From Euprymna scolopes (Eukaryota > Mollusca > Cephalopoda > Sepiida > Sepiolidae), in the NCBI GenBank assembly GCA_024364805.1, contig CM044495.1, forward strand, positions 108,509,655 to 108,538,681: DNA of 29,027 nt, given 5' to 3'. A program made the position numbers and the translations under genes. Numbering within the stretch: position 1 is the first letter of the stretch; the number at the start of each line of letters is the position of its first letter. The notes beneath the pieces are model-generated. The model was not told the DNA's origin. It did no database searches and saw only the letters and a program-made list of their open reading frames with translations. Of the stretch, positions 1 to 10,882 are shown piece after piece.

Positions 1-29
<29 letters not shown>
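1..29. repeat. (TA)n microsatellite, cut by window edge
   Basis: Uninterrupted TA dinucleotides run from the first base, so the array probably extends upstream of the window. Confidence 0.95.
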
Positions 30-33
<4 letters not shown>

Positions 34-1524
34 CGACAATGTTTTGGCGTTTAACATATGCAAAAGTAAATAAAACTATCTTTTCGCTTTTTTAGATTGA
101 CATTTACGCATTTTATGTGTATATTTAATTGTAAGTTGGAATCCCTTTAAAACAAAAACTAAAGAAATATGTTTACAATTATATATATTTGAAGTATGGC
201 ATATATTATGGAATCGACAGTTTAAAAGCGTTTAAATTTATAAGATAATCTTGCCCAGTCCTTGAAACCACATGAATAAAAAAGAAACTAATATACTACA
301 AACAGATAATAACATATAATATTTTATAAAAGGAACATAATAAAAAATGGAAGAATATGTAATTGTTACCAAAGGCAATAAAAGTAGCATGGTATTTTTT
401 GCAGAATCGTTAAGAAAAACATTAAGACATTAAAACCAATTCACCAGTAACCAAACGCAATAGCAGTTACTATTTATTATTTGCTTAATTTTTTTATGAT
501 AAAAAACAATTTTTAAGTCTGTATATTGCATTGGATTCCGGAATCGACAGTTTAAAGAGGTTAGCATTACTTGCAACTATTTATTTTGTAATGATTTCGG
601 TAGAGACGGGGGAATAAACAAAAGAAAAATATATGATCCAAAAAGTGTAAACGTAAAAGGCAAAAGGTTTAGAAAAGAAGAAAATGAGGAAATAATAATA
701 ATGAAAGAAAATAAATGAACAGATATCAATACAAATAGAGAACTTCATCTCTCTTCTCCAAATCAAACGCATAGCTAGATACAATTCCCCTCCCTTACAC
801 ACAACATCGCTAGCCGCAAAAAAACTCCACCACTCCTTTTAATGCCTTGCCATCTTTTTCGCTTACCCCTTTCTTCCTCTGTTAAGTATATTGCAGCCAC
901 AGCCGATCTAAAAAAAACAAAAAAAACGAAAAAGAGGAGTAGAAAAATATCCAAGCGAGAAAAAAAGAAAAAAGTAACCCCCCCGTCTTTTCGAATTTAA
1001 ATGTCGACCCGTCGAGATGCAAAATTAGCAGCCTGTATGACACGTTGTTTAAGATAGAGGTTTCAGCATTCGTCATCCCGCATAAACAAATGAAATGGAC
1101 GGACAGAACATGTTTAAAACTAAACGAGTAAATTAAATTTCAAATCACGTAAAAAACACACAAAAAGTCTTCGGATTAAAATATTATCCACAAGGAACGA
1201 GATGAAAACTATGTACGGCGCGCAAAATTCTTACGTTGACGATAAGGGCACCTATGGCGACATATTCGCATTTAAAAACTTTTATAAAAGGCAATACTTG
1301 CCATTTCATTTTGATTATCTGCAGAAAAAAAACACCTTTATAATACCCCATTTCCTAAGCCATGACCGAACCTTAATCCATTACCTTTTTCGAACTGTCA
1401 TTTCATGACGCCATTCATGTTATGTATTTTTTTTATTTCATTTTTTAAATATGTTTGTTCATTTTCCCGGTACGTTCGTTCGACCTCACTCGGGCCCATC
1501 TAGACGTTATACTCTATTTCAAAA
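30..1524. other. AT-rich stretch without a recognised gene
   Basis: No reading frame here resembles a known protein; the short frames are low-complexity (Phe/Tyr/Ile runs from T-rich DNA). A 17-base word, ggaatcgacagtttaaa, occurs exactly at 210-226 and 540-556. The second copy overlaps a 12-bp perfect palindrome (gattccggaatc, 534-545). The block at 960-1030 is somewhat more GC-rich and weakly recalls the Helitron-like repeat at 23316-23362, but too weakly to annotate. Confidence 0.6.
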
Positions 1525-1526
1525 TA
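1525..1526. repeat. TA target-site duplication of the Tc1-like element, left
   Basis: TA directly before the CAG terminus; its partner is at 4290-4291. Tc1/mariner elements always duplicate TA. Confidence 0.85.
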
Positions 1527-1727
1527 CAGTAGCGTCCAAAACTAAGGGATGAAAATTAACACCTAATATTTGTTATAAATAACCACTGTGAACTGCCGAA
1601 GTTTTGACAACTGGTTATACGTATCATCCATAATAATTTGAATCATTTGCAACGGATAGAAAAATAATTATAACAATTATTTATTGATTTTCAAAATAGG
1701 AACGTCCAAAGGTAAAGGACAAAATTT
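1527..1727 (+). repeat. Left terminal inverted repeat of the Tc1-like element
   Basis: Pairs with 4097-4289. The inner direct-repeat copy at 1699-1727 (aacgtccaaaggtaaagg) echoes the outer one at 1531-1547. In this family these are the transposase binding sites. Confidence 0.8.
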
Positions 1728-1786
1728 AGTAGAACAATGTAAACAGTCAAAACCAATAAAAATACATGTACAATCAATATTTACTA

Positions 1787-2710
1787 AATGAACCCTTTGC
1801 CCCTAATGAGACCTGCACATCTTCGAATACTAGAACTAGTCAGTTCTTGATAATTCTCACAACTAATTTAGATCATCCTTCTTAAAGCTTCACCCACAAA
1901 CATCCTAATTCCTAAATCGTCCAAAGATGTTCTATTGGAATTAAGTAAGGACTTTGCGGTGGCCAATCCATAATATCGAAATCTCATTACCACCTTTGCA
2001 TTGTGACATGGGGCATTATCTTGCAAAAAAGTAGCCCTATGATTGGCACAACATGATCTTGAACAATGTTTTTTTATAGAGCTGCGCGTTTACACGAGTT
2101 TGTAACCGGTCAAGGGGCGGTGCTCATTGGCAAGTAACCATTCCAAATACCGTGACGCTTCCGTTGACAGTTTTTTTAATACACTTTGCACTTAATCGTT
2201 CACCAATACGTCTCTTTATATTGGTTTTCCATCATTTCCAAATAAATCAAACTTACTTTCATCACTGAAAAATACTTTTGCCCAAATTTCATACGCCCAA
2301 AATACATACCTGTTTGCAAACTCTAATCTCATCTCATTCTTCGAACTAACATATTGTTTCATCCTTGGGGTTCGATTAAACAGCCCTATTTCTTGCAGTG
2401 TCAAGATACTTTCTGTCTTGACACATTAACATATGAGGTACTATTCATAACCATTTTAATTTCTGTGCAAGACACAAAACGACCCTTTAATGCCATACAC
2501 TCCATTATTCGGTCTTCTCTTGCCGAAGGTTTGCGGGGTCTGGCAGTTTTAAAAGCACTATCTTACCAGTATCATTGTAGAATTTAACAACCCTGTCTAC
2601 AATATTCTTGCAACGTTTTACGTTCTCTGAAATTTCTCTATATTAGTGCTTTTTCTTATGAAGCTTCAAAATAGCTTGCCACACAGAGTTAGTTTTTTGC
2701 GTTTCGCCAT
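1787..2710 (-). pseudogene. Tc1-like transposase (DD34E type), decayed
   Basis: A cut-and-paste DDE transposase relic read on the minus strand. A plausible start is ATG at 2708-2710, followed by a helix-turn-helix-like N-terminus (SVWQAILKLHKKKH, then ENVKRCKNIVDRVVKFYNDTGK). The first catalytic Asp is in FFSDESKFDLFGNDGK (about 2223-2275). The second is in LQDNAPCHNAK (about 2000-2030, Asp codon 2018-2020). The Glu is in PIEHLW (1921-1938, Glu codon 1930-1932), preceded by DWPPQSP. All three catalytic residues survive but lie in different frames. The Asp-to-Glu distance is about 17 nt short of the DD34E spacing, so there are deletions as well as stops. About 308 codons would fit, against about 340 in intact relatives. 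It cannot encode an active enzyme. Confidence 0.88.
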
Positions 2711-2788
2711 GGTGCTGGCTGATGCAACGTTTACAAATGACTAAGTAAGACTTATTCTTTAGAAGAAATTGAAAAATTGTATGAAACA

Positions 2789-2790
2789 TA
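2789..2790. repeat. TA target-site duplication of the mariner, left
   Basis: Partner at 4075-4076. The restored empty site reads atgaaaca-tac-tgtttcat, a near-perfect palindrome. Confidence 0.9.
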
Positions 2791-2828
2791 CAGGTGGCGT
2801 GCAATAAGTAATGTCCCTGACCCACTTC
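2791..2828 (+). repeat. mariner terminal inverted repeat, left
   Basis: Matches the reverse complement of 4037-4074 except for about six positions. In mariners this is the transposase binding site. Confidence 0.9.
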
Positions 2829-2874
2829 TTATAGCAGTAGAGCAAATAAACTTCCCACAGTTATTATTCATTTT

Positions 2875-3908
2875 CTACATAGGAACCACCAAGAGTTATG
2901 CATTTATCCCATCGTGTGATACAGCTCCGGAGACCGTTTTTGTAGAACACCCCAGGATGATCCTCCAACCACGAGGTGACTTCAGAAATGAAGGCTGCAT
3001 CATCTGGGAAAAAGCTTTCCTTTCAAAAACAACTTCATGGCTTGGAAGATGTGTAAGTCAGAGAGTGCATAGCAAAGAGAGTAGGGAGGATGGGGGAGGA
3101 TTTCATAACCACACGCCCGTGCTTCTGATGTGGCGACATGCGAGTTATGGACCAGAGCCTTGCCCTGCAGGAGGGGAATACATTTGCTGATCTTGCCCCG
3201 CCTCTTGATTTTGATAGCTTCCCTTAATTTCCTAAAAGTGAAACGTGATAGGTTCCTGTAATTGTGGTAGCATTTGCCAGGAAATCTGCCATCACTACTC
3301 CGTCCTGGTTCCAGAACACTGTGAGCAAGACTTTGCCAGCGGAGTTCTGCATTAATTGGAGTTGGTGAGTCCAAGTGCTTCGACTGTATTGACTGGACGT
3401 TGGTCTCTGGATCATACTAATGGGCCCAGGTTTTATCCTGTGAAATCAGTCTTTTGAAAAACTTTGACTCATCTCCTTGACACATCTCCAAATTAATCCT
3501 CGAGCACTCGACGCGTTCTCGTTTCTGGAATGGTGTGAACAACCTGGAAATCTGTGTGGCAGATACCTTATGCATATTCAAATGGTCATGAATGATAGTT
3601 TCCACATACACTATACTAATCTTGACATCTTGGGCTATTTGGCGAATAGTAATGCGCCGATCTTCCAAAATGGCAGCCTCAACTTGACGGTCCGAGGCCT
3701 CATCAATGGCAGAAGGGGGGCGTCCTGTTCCAGGAGATGTTTTCGCAGATTTCCGCCCAGGTTTGAATTCAGGATGCCAGCGTTTTACAAGGCCATATAA
3801 TGTGGCATTATCACCATGAGTTTCTTTCATTTCATCAAAAGTCTCCTGTGGTGTGCATCCTTTCAAATAGAAAAACCGGATCACTGCTCGACATTCAACA
3901 GGCTCCAT
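2875..3908 (-). pseudogene. mariner transposase, inactive
   Basis: Cut-and-paste transposase of the mariner family (DD34D). Start ATG at 3906-3908. Residues 1-110 are the paired helix-turn-helix DNA-binding part (CRAVIRFFYLKGCTPQETF, KRWHPEFKPGRKS, RRITIRQIAQDVKIS, then the linker motif HDHLNMHKVSA). The first catalytic Asp survives in SQDKTWAH. A TAG stop at 3417-3419 follows at once, and beyond it in the same frame comes YDPETNVQS. The frame then shifts near 3340-3360 (SAGKVLLTVFWNQDGVVM), shifts back near 3225-3235 (LREAIKIKRRGK), and shifts again near 3003 before the conserved tail (RWDKCITLGG). The second catalytic site, normally LLQDNAPVH, reads LLQGKALVH. The third, normally PYSPDLAPSD, reads PYSLCYALSD. 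Two of the three catalytic Asp residues are therefore lost, besides one stop and three frameshifts. Confidence 0.93.
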
Positions 3909-4036
3909 TTCACACCTGACTCAGTTCTAACACCTGTAAAAAAGAAACCACAATTAGTTCAGAGCTGTAATTTGCCACATAACCCGTAGGTATAGACATC
4001 ATTGCACAAGCAAAATTTCAGCTAGATCATACAACT

Positions 4037-4074
4037 GAAGTGGGTTAGGGGAATTACTTATTGCACGCCCCTCG
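4037..4074 (-). repeat. mariner terminal inverted repeat, right
   Basis: Reverse complement of 2791-2828 with about six mismatches; followed by the TA duplication at 4075-4076. Confidence 0.9.
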
Positions 4075-4096
4075 TACTGTTTCATTGTTTTTTTCT

Positions 4097-4289
4097 CAAT
4101 TTTGTACCTTACTTTTAGACGTAAATAATTGTTATAATTCTTTTTCTATCCTTTGCAAATGATTCAAATTTTAGTATGTTATTATGGATGATAACGTCTA
4201 CCAGTTGTCACAATTTAAGCTTTTTACACTTGGTATTTCTAACAATTATTAGTTTTTTAAATCTTTTTCCCTTAGTTTCGCTGCTTCTG
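4097..4289 (-). repeat. Right terminal inverted repeat of the Tc1-like element
   Basis: Partner of 1527-1727. It holds the inner direct repeat near 4097-4122 and the outer one at 4262-4289, with TA at 4290-4291. Confidence 0.8.
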
Positions 4290-4291
4290 TA

Positions 4292-5013
4292 TGTGCTAAA
4301 TAAAACAGCTACGTGTTGTGGCATTCTTGCTTTGCGTTCGAATTGTTCAAGATCAAATGAGGTTAAATCACGAATCTAAGATAACGTGTCATTCAATCTG
4401 CACCCGACGTATTTTATCTTTGTGTATATTTCTTTATTCTGTGTGACGAGCATTGCAGAGTCAGAGCGCTGTTTCCATTTCGAAGATTCTAACCAGCGGT
4501 GACCAATCCGCATTAGCTTCATCCAGCCCGTAACAGTTTATATATTAGAGATTATGCAAACATCGATTTTAAAAACGGGCAAAAGTCTTAGCCGGAGATC
4601 AGTAATAAGAGGTTAGTGCGCTACTGTCTTTCGTTAAATGTTGCACTTTTTTTGCTTACAAAACCAGTCAACGGAAGTGACTGCGTCAAATTGATCAACG
4701 TTGTCAATAATGTTGCTGTTTTAAAAAGAAATATCAGAAATAGAAGTTTTGGTAATTTTTTTAAATTTTATTCGCCCTTTACAATGACGACTGTTCAGGT
4801 ATGCTAAAAATGAATACAGCTTTTACATTTTCCGTAAAGAAGTACTTTTCCGTATATCAAGCAATTAAATTACCTCTGTAAAATGAAGTTGACATTGTTG
4901 TTCGCGTAAGCTGTCATATTTTTCGCATAATTAATATATACTCACTATTTCCAAGCAGGCTATACTTTATACTGACTCAACGGGGCACGGGAAGTCTCGG
5001 CTAGTGTAGTCTA

Positions 5014-5014
<1 letters not shown>
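4292..5014. other. Non-repetitive stretch, nothing recognised
   Basis: Slightly more GC-rich around 4440-4540 but without a convincing reading frame, splice pattern or known repeat. Confidence 0.5.

Positions 5015-5088
<74 letters not shown>
5015..5088. repeat. (TA)37 microsatellite
   Basis: A perfect TA array of 74 bp. Confidence 0.98.
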
Positions 5089-5091
<3 letters not shown>

Positions 5092-5922
5092 TCAATCGGG
5101 TTATTATGCGGATGTGCATGTCAGAAATAGTAATCGGCTAGTAGTTAGCAGGTAAATCAAACTTCACATACGTTGAGACGTGTATTTAGCGTGATATCTA
5201 TATAAGGTATCGATAAAAAGATACTGACAACAAACAACTTTGAAGTGACCTTGATTCGAAGGAACTGGCGTTTGGGAACAATTTATGAGATCCGGTTGTT
5301 GTTTTTTTTTTTGTGGTGAGTTCTGAAAAAAAAAAATAGTACGGCGGCGTTGTGTTACTACATGTCAAAAGTATTGCCGTGGCGAATATTACACGCAAGG
5401 CTTTTTAAAAATGTTGCCGATAAAAGATCATTAAAAATTTAATCTAGTATATATTTTTGTCACATATTTTCTTTCGAATTCATCACATTCTACCATTTCC
5501 TTTCGGAGGAGGAATAGAAAAAATATATCGCTACGCTTCCTCGGTTTTCTTGTACTTTTATACCTATCGGTGATAATATATTAGAAGAATAAAATACTAT
5601 AGCAGTTCATTTTTTTAAATATTGACCACAGATAATTATTTCGACCTATGACGGATTTTAAAAACATATTTTAAATAGCAAATCGTAAGGTAGCATGATC
5701 AATATTTGGGTGAGGGATTTAGCTGCTCATAACATTCAGAGAAAACGAATGTATTATTTACTTACGATAAAAATAGTGTATGTGTCTTCAGAAGTTAATG
5801 ATCATTTTGTTCAGTTACTCAAAAACTTAAAGTAAAAGTGACAACAATTATTATAATTCAGAATTTTATTGATAATTATTAACACAAATGCATCTTCCTA
5901 ATATTATCAGTTTTCGTGTCTA

Positions 5923-5926
<4 letters not shown>
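5089..5926. other. AT-rich stretch, nothing recognised
   Basis: Poly-T and poly-A tracts at about 5300-5336 and scattered short frames only; no protein similarity seen on either strand. Confidence 0.5.

Positions 5927-6002
<76 letters not shown>
5927..6002. repeat. Interrupted (TA)n microsatellite
   Basis: TA arrays broken by single-base variants (tgta, taaataaata). Confidence 0.95.
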
Positions 6003-6004
<2 letters not shown>

Positions 6005-7249
6005 TTTCCTAGTGTGTGTTTTTGTTTGTATGGTGTGTACTTTATCCTGTAGGTTCTCTATTAGATTCCCCTGTTTGCATTCTTTTCTAATCTTTGAGAA
6101 AATCCTGATTCAATGATGAATGCAAAAAAAAAAACTCATCATTGATCAAAAGAGAGAAAATATTACAGATTGGCAAAAAGATATCTGACTCGTCACATGC
6201 ATTTGATGATACGGTGTTTATCTTTAAATCGTACAAAATAAGTCTCGATTTTTTTTCCCACAAAATCAATTATCTTTTCTCTTGTAATACTAGTACGTGC
6301 GTTCACAGGTACTTAAGTGGCACCAATTTTTTTATCAATAGGTGTATTATTTCCCTTTGGAATTTCAAATGATATTGTATCGTTTGTTCCCATTGCCTCT
6401 CACATGTTTCGCTTTTTTTGCATTAATTAATTATATATGAATAAGTACCATATACATCTCATAAAATTCTCATTTGTTTGTATTATTTGGATTATTTCGA
6501 GTACGATTCTGTTATAATTTGATATTTTCATAATGTTCAGCCGACGTACAATTCTCTTTATTTTTTACAACTTTCATATTGATATTGTCCATTTTAATTA
6601 AATACTATATTTAAAACATAGATTTTTATCATTTCGTCAACCAGTAATTCTTCAATGACATGTTTTCCTGTTATCAACTCTAGTTATAATTTAATATGAA
6701 AGATCTAGGACAAAGTATTTCTATGCGACACTTTCGTTTTCTGTACCAAATTTTTGGAGTTGGTCTTGCCATAAAACTTGTTAATTAGTAGTTGAAATTA
6801 TTAAAATAGTGCAATGTATGCAGATGCACCTAAAAATAATTCGACAATTTTAAATGTATACAAATCACTAAATTACTCTATGATATACCTCATCTCATCT
6901 GTATGTTATCAAATTTACGAGCCATATATAAACACTGATAACACAAGCACACAAAAAAGTTGTCATAGTGCCTAAGAGGTTTTAAATATATTTTTATCTA
7001 ATTGGAGAGCACTGATTTCAGAAATGCAAGCATTTTTTCAAGCATGCCTGATTTGTCTGCTATTCTTATATGAAACTCTCTAGAAAGCCGATAGCTACAA
7101 AAAAGACAGGCAAATCGATGACACAATATTTTATGTAACTTAAGGACACATATTCATGATATCACACAAAAATTTTAAATCAAAGATTGAAATTGTAAAA
7201 AAATACTTAGCATATACATTGACGCTTTACTGCTTTTTTCTAGAATCGG
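6003..7249. other. AT-rich stretch, nothing recognised
   Basis: Short overlapping frames lie on both strands at about 6087-6372, but none resembles a known family and codon content simply follows the AT bias. Confidence 0.5.
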
Positions 7250-8727
7250 GGATCCATAATTACTGTGCGTGATGACCGCACGATGTAATCCAACACACTT
7301 TGATAGCAAACGTTCCATTCGTTGATGCCATGATGGGCTTGCTCTCCTTGCTTGTAGCTTACATCACATAGATTTTCTGGAAAACGGGATAGATAGTTGT
7401 GTGAAAATATAACTTGATGCTCATATTTGCCCGCAGTTGATATGGATTTATGAGTAATGTTTAAACAATATTTTGTAGTTGGATTTTTTTTCTTTCCCCG
7501 TTGCTACATTTGTAAACGCCGTCCAGGCTCTCTATGCTGTATGATTTATGAAATTACAGAAATTTGCATAATTCATGAAATTCCGAATCTCATATTTCAT
7601 GTACATATATTTGAAACAGTCGGGATCTTTCCCAAGAGTTTTCACAAACTATTTTATAATGCCACGCTTTATATAAAGAAACCGCAATTTTGGAGCGATC
7701 CACTAAAGAACATTCTAGACGATTGAAAGAGTCAGGAATAAGTTCACTGTGCACAAGCCAATTTTTATTTTATCGAGTGCTCTGTTCTCGTACTGCGAAT
7801 ATACAAACAGAAAACACAAGAAAATTATGTGTAGTAACTTTATAGTCCGTGCAAAAACCCAACCATTTTCAAATCGACATATATGATCCATTGTGTTGTC
7901 AGTATGAGATTCTATTCACAACAAATATTATTTCATCATATTTTTCCTACGGGTTCGTTGAATGGCCTTGATCGACTGATCCATATCAACTACCATTGTG
8001 AAGAACAAAACTTTAAACTTCTTTTGGAATGTTTATAAAAGGGCGCTAATCCTGAGAATAATAATGTTTGACACCAAGCTGCCGCAACAAGGAGTCAACA
8101 GCGCTGCAATATACTATGTAGTTTTATTTAATGAAATATGGCAATAATTAAATATAACGTTTTCTATAGAAGCGTTTTAAGAGTTCCAGACTGAGGTAGA
8201 TTTCTTCTTTGAGTCTTGAAGCTAAAAGTTCAGAAGATTCCTGGGAAAGTCTGAGATCTCCAGTCAAATTATTAAGTTCTCCTTGAGAAAATAGTTGTAC
8301 TAGTGAAGTAGGGGGGAAACCGACATCGAAATAATGGATTAACTACTGTCATTTGATAAAAAAGAGGCTTGCTCACGGAATTCCAATTCGGGCAAGCCAT
8401 TGAACACTGGAACAGGAATTTCATTGCAGTGTGGAATTGTCCTAATTGCAGACTGGAGGTTTAGATAAACCAACGAATTCCCATTATTCCTGATCATTCG
8501 TGTTGTCTTAACGACAAAGCATTAGTAGTCATCGAAATGTTTTTTAATTCACGCCAGAGAATTGGAATACCAAAGCAGAGTGGCATTCTATTCTTTTCGT
8601 GTTCATTGTAGAAGATGCTCAACACATTGCCTGCATACCAGGAGGGGTGCCCATACCTTATCTTGATCAATCAGTATTACTTTGTGAGCAAGATAAGCAC
8701 ACTTCAAAATTAATCGATCCATTTCCT
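7250..8727 (-). pseudogene. Fossil of a widespread uncharacterised multi-copy protein family
   Basis: No open frame survives, but reading the minus strand in pieces gives a colinear series of blocks. I recognise these from a large family of uncharacterised predicted proteins found in many copies in cnidarian, arthropod, mollusc and fish genomes. In order: LIDQDKVWAPLLVCRQCVE (about 8620-8680); FGIPILWRE (about 8549-8585); SAIRTIPHCNEIPVPVF (about 8400-8460); LNNLTGDLRLSQESSELLA (about 8210-8285); FVLHNGS and a following GHS (about 7950-8010); HIC and, exactly 19 residues on, F-x-C-F-L (about 7810-7890); FVKTLGKDPDCFKYM (about 7595-7660); FPENLCDVSYKQGEQAHHG (about 7325-7385). The family resembles a repeat-borne enzyme with paired Cys (C-x2-C, CFLC) and a late H...E-rich region, possibly a DDE transposase; that is inference. 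No terminal repeats were found. It is an old fossil with many breaks. Confidence 0.72.
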
Positions 8728-10104
8728 GTTGGATTGAAACGTATATTTCCTGCAAATATAGAAACCCGCATTTAGATTGCTTAACAAATATCGCCCTGAT
8801 GATGAAGCCATGCTTAATTTTTTTCTCCAGAATTCTACAACAGAATAAAATAATGCAGGTGATTTTTTCCTGACTTACTTATTAAGGAATTTCTAACATT
8901 AAGAATACCTTACTTTAACCCAGAACTCAACAAAAACCTGCCAAAGCAGTAGCTCTATTTACGATCCGCCCACTTCTTTCCAACAATATACCTCATTGTA
9001 TAGCATATATCGAAACACGTTTTATGTACTGTAGTGTCATGCCCCTACACTTTACAAGCACTTATATTATTCTAAACATAACGACACTGAAGAATAGCAC
9101 ACAATGCATATTTATTTAAAGTGAAAAAATAAAAGCCGAAAAAGAGAAAAATCATGGGTATGAGAAATTAAGAACAATAACACCAAACGAAGGTATAAAA
9201 ATGAAATATACATCGAAAATTGAATAAGCTCATAAAAAATAGAAGATAACATGTGACGTTGAAAAAATAAATAAACCCATAGTTAAGAAGAACAAATAAG
9301 TAAAACATAATGTTAATGCGAGGGATGGGAGCGGATAGCAACGAAAGAGGCGTGGTGTGTCGCCATTGGTTAAAAAATAAAAAAAATAATAAAATAAGAC
9401 ATGAAAAATAACCGGAAGAGGAAATTAGAGAGACTGTGACATTTTGGTGAAGAGTAACTTAAAGGAAAATTATGGGTTCAAAGAAAGATGCAGAAAATCT
9501 GATTTTCAGGTAAATAATTATAAAATAACTAATATCTCAACAACTTCACCTGATGAGCATAAATAATATGGTTTTCCACATCAGAACACCGAGCTTAGTC
9601 TATATACGTTTCGAAACGTTGGACATAAAAAATGGTGTTGGAAGTGTAATTGTGTGATATATGCAACAATTAAGAATATGTAAATTAATGCATTTAAGAG
9701 AAACATCAAATACTGACATTAGATATATGAATATTAGTTTCTACTTGTTACATTTAAATCTCTTAATTGGAGCAAACAGTTCGCTAGAGATCTTTACACA
9801 TCAATTCGAAAACTATTCCTTTATTTATGCCCATCTTGTATATTCATATTTATTCTATATTACTTTTTTGTAATGTTAAATTAAAAGCAATGGAAAATTT
9901 GCAATTTTGGATTACTGCGCATTATAAAAGAATATTGATTAAATTCTTATACAATATTAATTAAGTAGATAATTGCATCGATATTATTATACATGAATAA
10001 TTAATGAATTTCACTTGAGGCATAATATGCCGCACGCTTACAACAGAGAGTATCAAGGTTGCTGAAGGTATATACACAGATTAATATATGTATTTGTCCG
10101 GGCG

Positions 10105-10105
<1 letters not shown>
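8728..10105. other. AT-rich stretch, nothing recognised
   Basis: Immediately upstream of the fossil gene (8745-8765 on the minus strand) a pyrimidine-rich run ending in tttgcag resembles a splice acceptor, but that alone is weak. From 9100 to 9500 the plus strand is purine-rich. No gene was seen. Confidence 0.45.

Positions 10106-10137
<32 letters not shown>
10106..10137. repeat. (TA)n microsatellite running into the assembly gap
   Basis: TA repeats stop only where the N run begins, so the array length is unknown. Confidence 0.95.
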
Positions 10138-10512
10138 NNNNNNNNNNNNNNNNNNNNNNNNNNNNNNNNNNNNNNNNNNNNNNNNNNNNNNNNNNNNNNN
10201 NNNNNNNNNNNNNNNNNNNNNNNNNNNNNNNNNNNNNNNNNNNNNNNNNNNNNNNNNNNNNNNNNNNNNNNNNNNNNNNNNNNNNNNNNNNNNNNNNNNN
10301 NNNNNNNNNNNNNNNNNNNNNNNNNNNNNNNNNNNNNNNNNNNNNNNNNNNNNNNNNNNNNNNNNNNNNNNNNNNNNNNNNNNNNNNNNNNNNNNNNNNN
10401 NNNNNNNNNNNNNNNNNNNNNNNNNNNNNNNNNNNNNNNNNNNNNNNNNNNNNNNNNNNNNNNNNNNNNNNNNNNNNNNNNNNNNNNNNNNNNNNNNNNN
10501 NNNNNNNNNNNN
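10138..10512. other. Assembly gap (375 N)
   Basis: Undetermined bases. Reading frames crossing it are artefacts. Confidence 1.
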
Positions 10513-10807
10513 TAACCACATAAATTAATATACGAAAGTATAGATTTATACACATCTGGTATAGCCAGCCATGTCTGGATGAAGAGGGGGGGCATCGCCA
10601 CCTATGGGATGAAATAAAAATAGTAAACAGAGAGAGGCCCATTGGAAAGTGAGAAAACTTAAGGAATCAGCTCACATGCTCGGACATAACAATCTATTGA
10701 GCAAACCAAGCGTAGAGATGAATGCAATTTGGACACCTCTAATAGAGAGAGAAAACCTTGAATAACAACATAGGTTTAACATTAAAATAAAACAACTAAG
10801 AATTGTC
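10513..10807. other. Unassigned sequence between gap and SINE
   Basis: A mixed-composition stretch of about 300 bp, more GC-rich than average at 10556-10610, with no recognised coding or repeat family. Confidence 0.4.
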
Positions 10808-10816
10808 CTAGCGACA

Positions 10817-10882
10817 TATGGCAGAGTGGTCCTGGACGTTGTATCAAAGTTTACAGCTACCCAAAGGAGCTGAGTTCAACCC
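10817..10882 (+). promoter_or_regulatory. Internal pol III promoter (A and B boxes) of the SINE
   Basis: TGGCAGAGTGG matches the A-box pattern TRGCNNAGYNGG at nearly every position. The B box GAGTTCAACCC differs from GGTTCGANNCC at a few, consistent with an ageing copy. Confidence 0.55.

Larger units (their letters stand above)
2791..4074 (-). mobile_element. mariner-family DNA transposon nested in the Tc1-like element
   Basis: A 1284-bp element, the usual mariner length. Its terminal inverted repeats of about 38 bp (2791-2828 and 4037-4074) share ggcgtgcaataagtaat and acccactt, with about six mismatches between the arms. TA duplications lie at 2789-2790 and 4075-4076. Removing it restores the Tc1-like sequence upstream of that element's transposase start. 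It is oriented the same way as its host element. Both ends are intact, so the copy is full length although its gene is broken. Confidence 0.95.
1527..4289 (-). mobile_element. Tc1-like DNA transposon with IR/DR termini, interrupted by a mariner
   Basis: The ends are inverted repeats beginning CAGTAGCGTCC (left, 1527) and, on the other strand, CAGAAGCAGCG (right, ending 4289), flanked by TA at 1525-1526 and 4290-4291. The inverted repeats extend about 200 bp. The segments 1610-1690 and 4118-4210 are recognisably complementary, sharing gacaactggt, atcatccataataa and ttataacaattattta. Each repeat holds an outer and an inner copy of a short direct repeat built on cgtccaaaactaaggg / cgtccaaaggtaaagg (outer 1531-1547, inner about 1699-1727; mirrored at about 4097-4122 and 4262-4289). 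This is the IR/DR arrangement known from Sleeping Beauty-type elements. Without the nested mariner the element is about 1.48 kb, normal for the family. It is an old, inactive copy. Confidence 0.9.

Noticed and set aside
850-1080. Possible third copy of the Helitron-like repeat
   Set aside because: Only short words (cttttcg, aatttaaatgt) are shared with 23316-23362; no end structure.
2079-2091. agagctgcgcgtt shared with 21111-21123
   Set aside because: A 13-base match without extension on either side; probably chance.
2777-3190. 137-codon plus-strand frame
   Set aside because: It is antisense to the mariner transposase and has no independent similarity.
9550-9590. cctgatgagc as a second hammerhead core
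   Set aside because: No GAAA at a suitable distance and no stems.
10001-10642. Apparent long frames on both strands across 10001-10642
   Set aside because: They are open only because they cross the 375-base N gap and a TA array.
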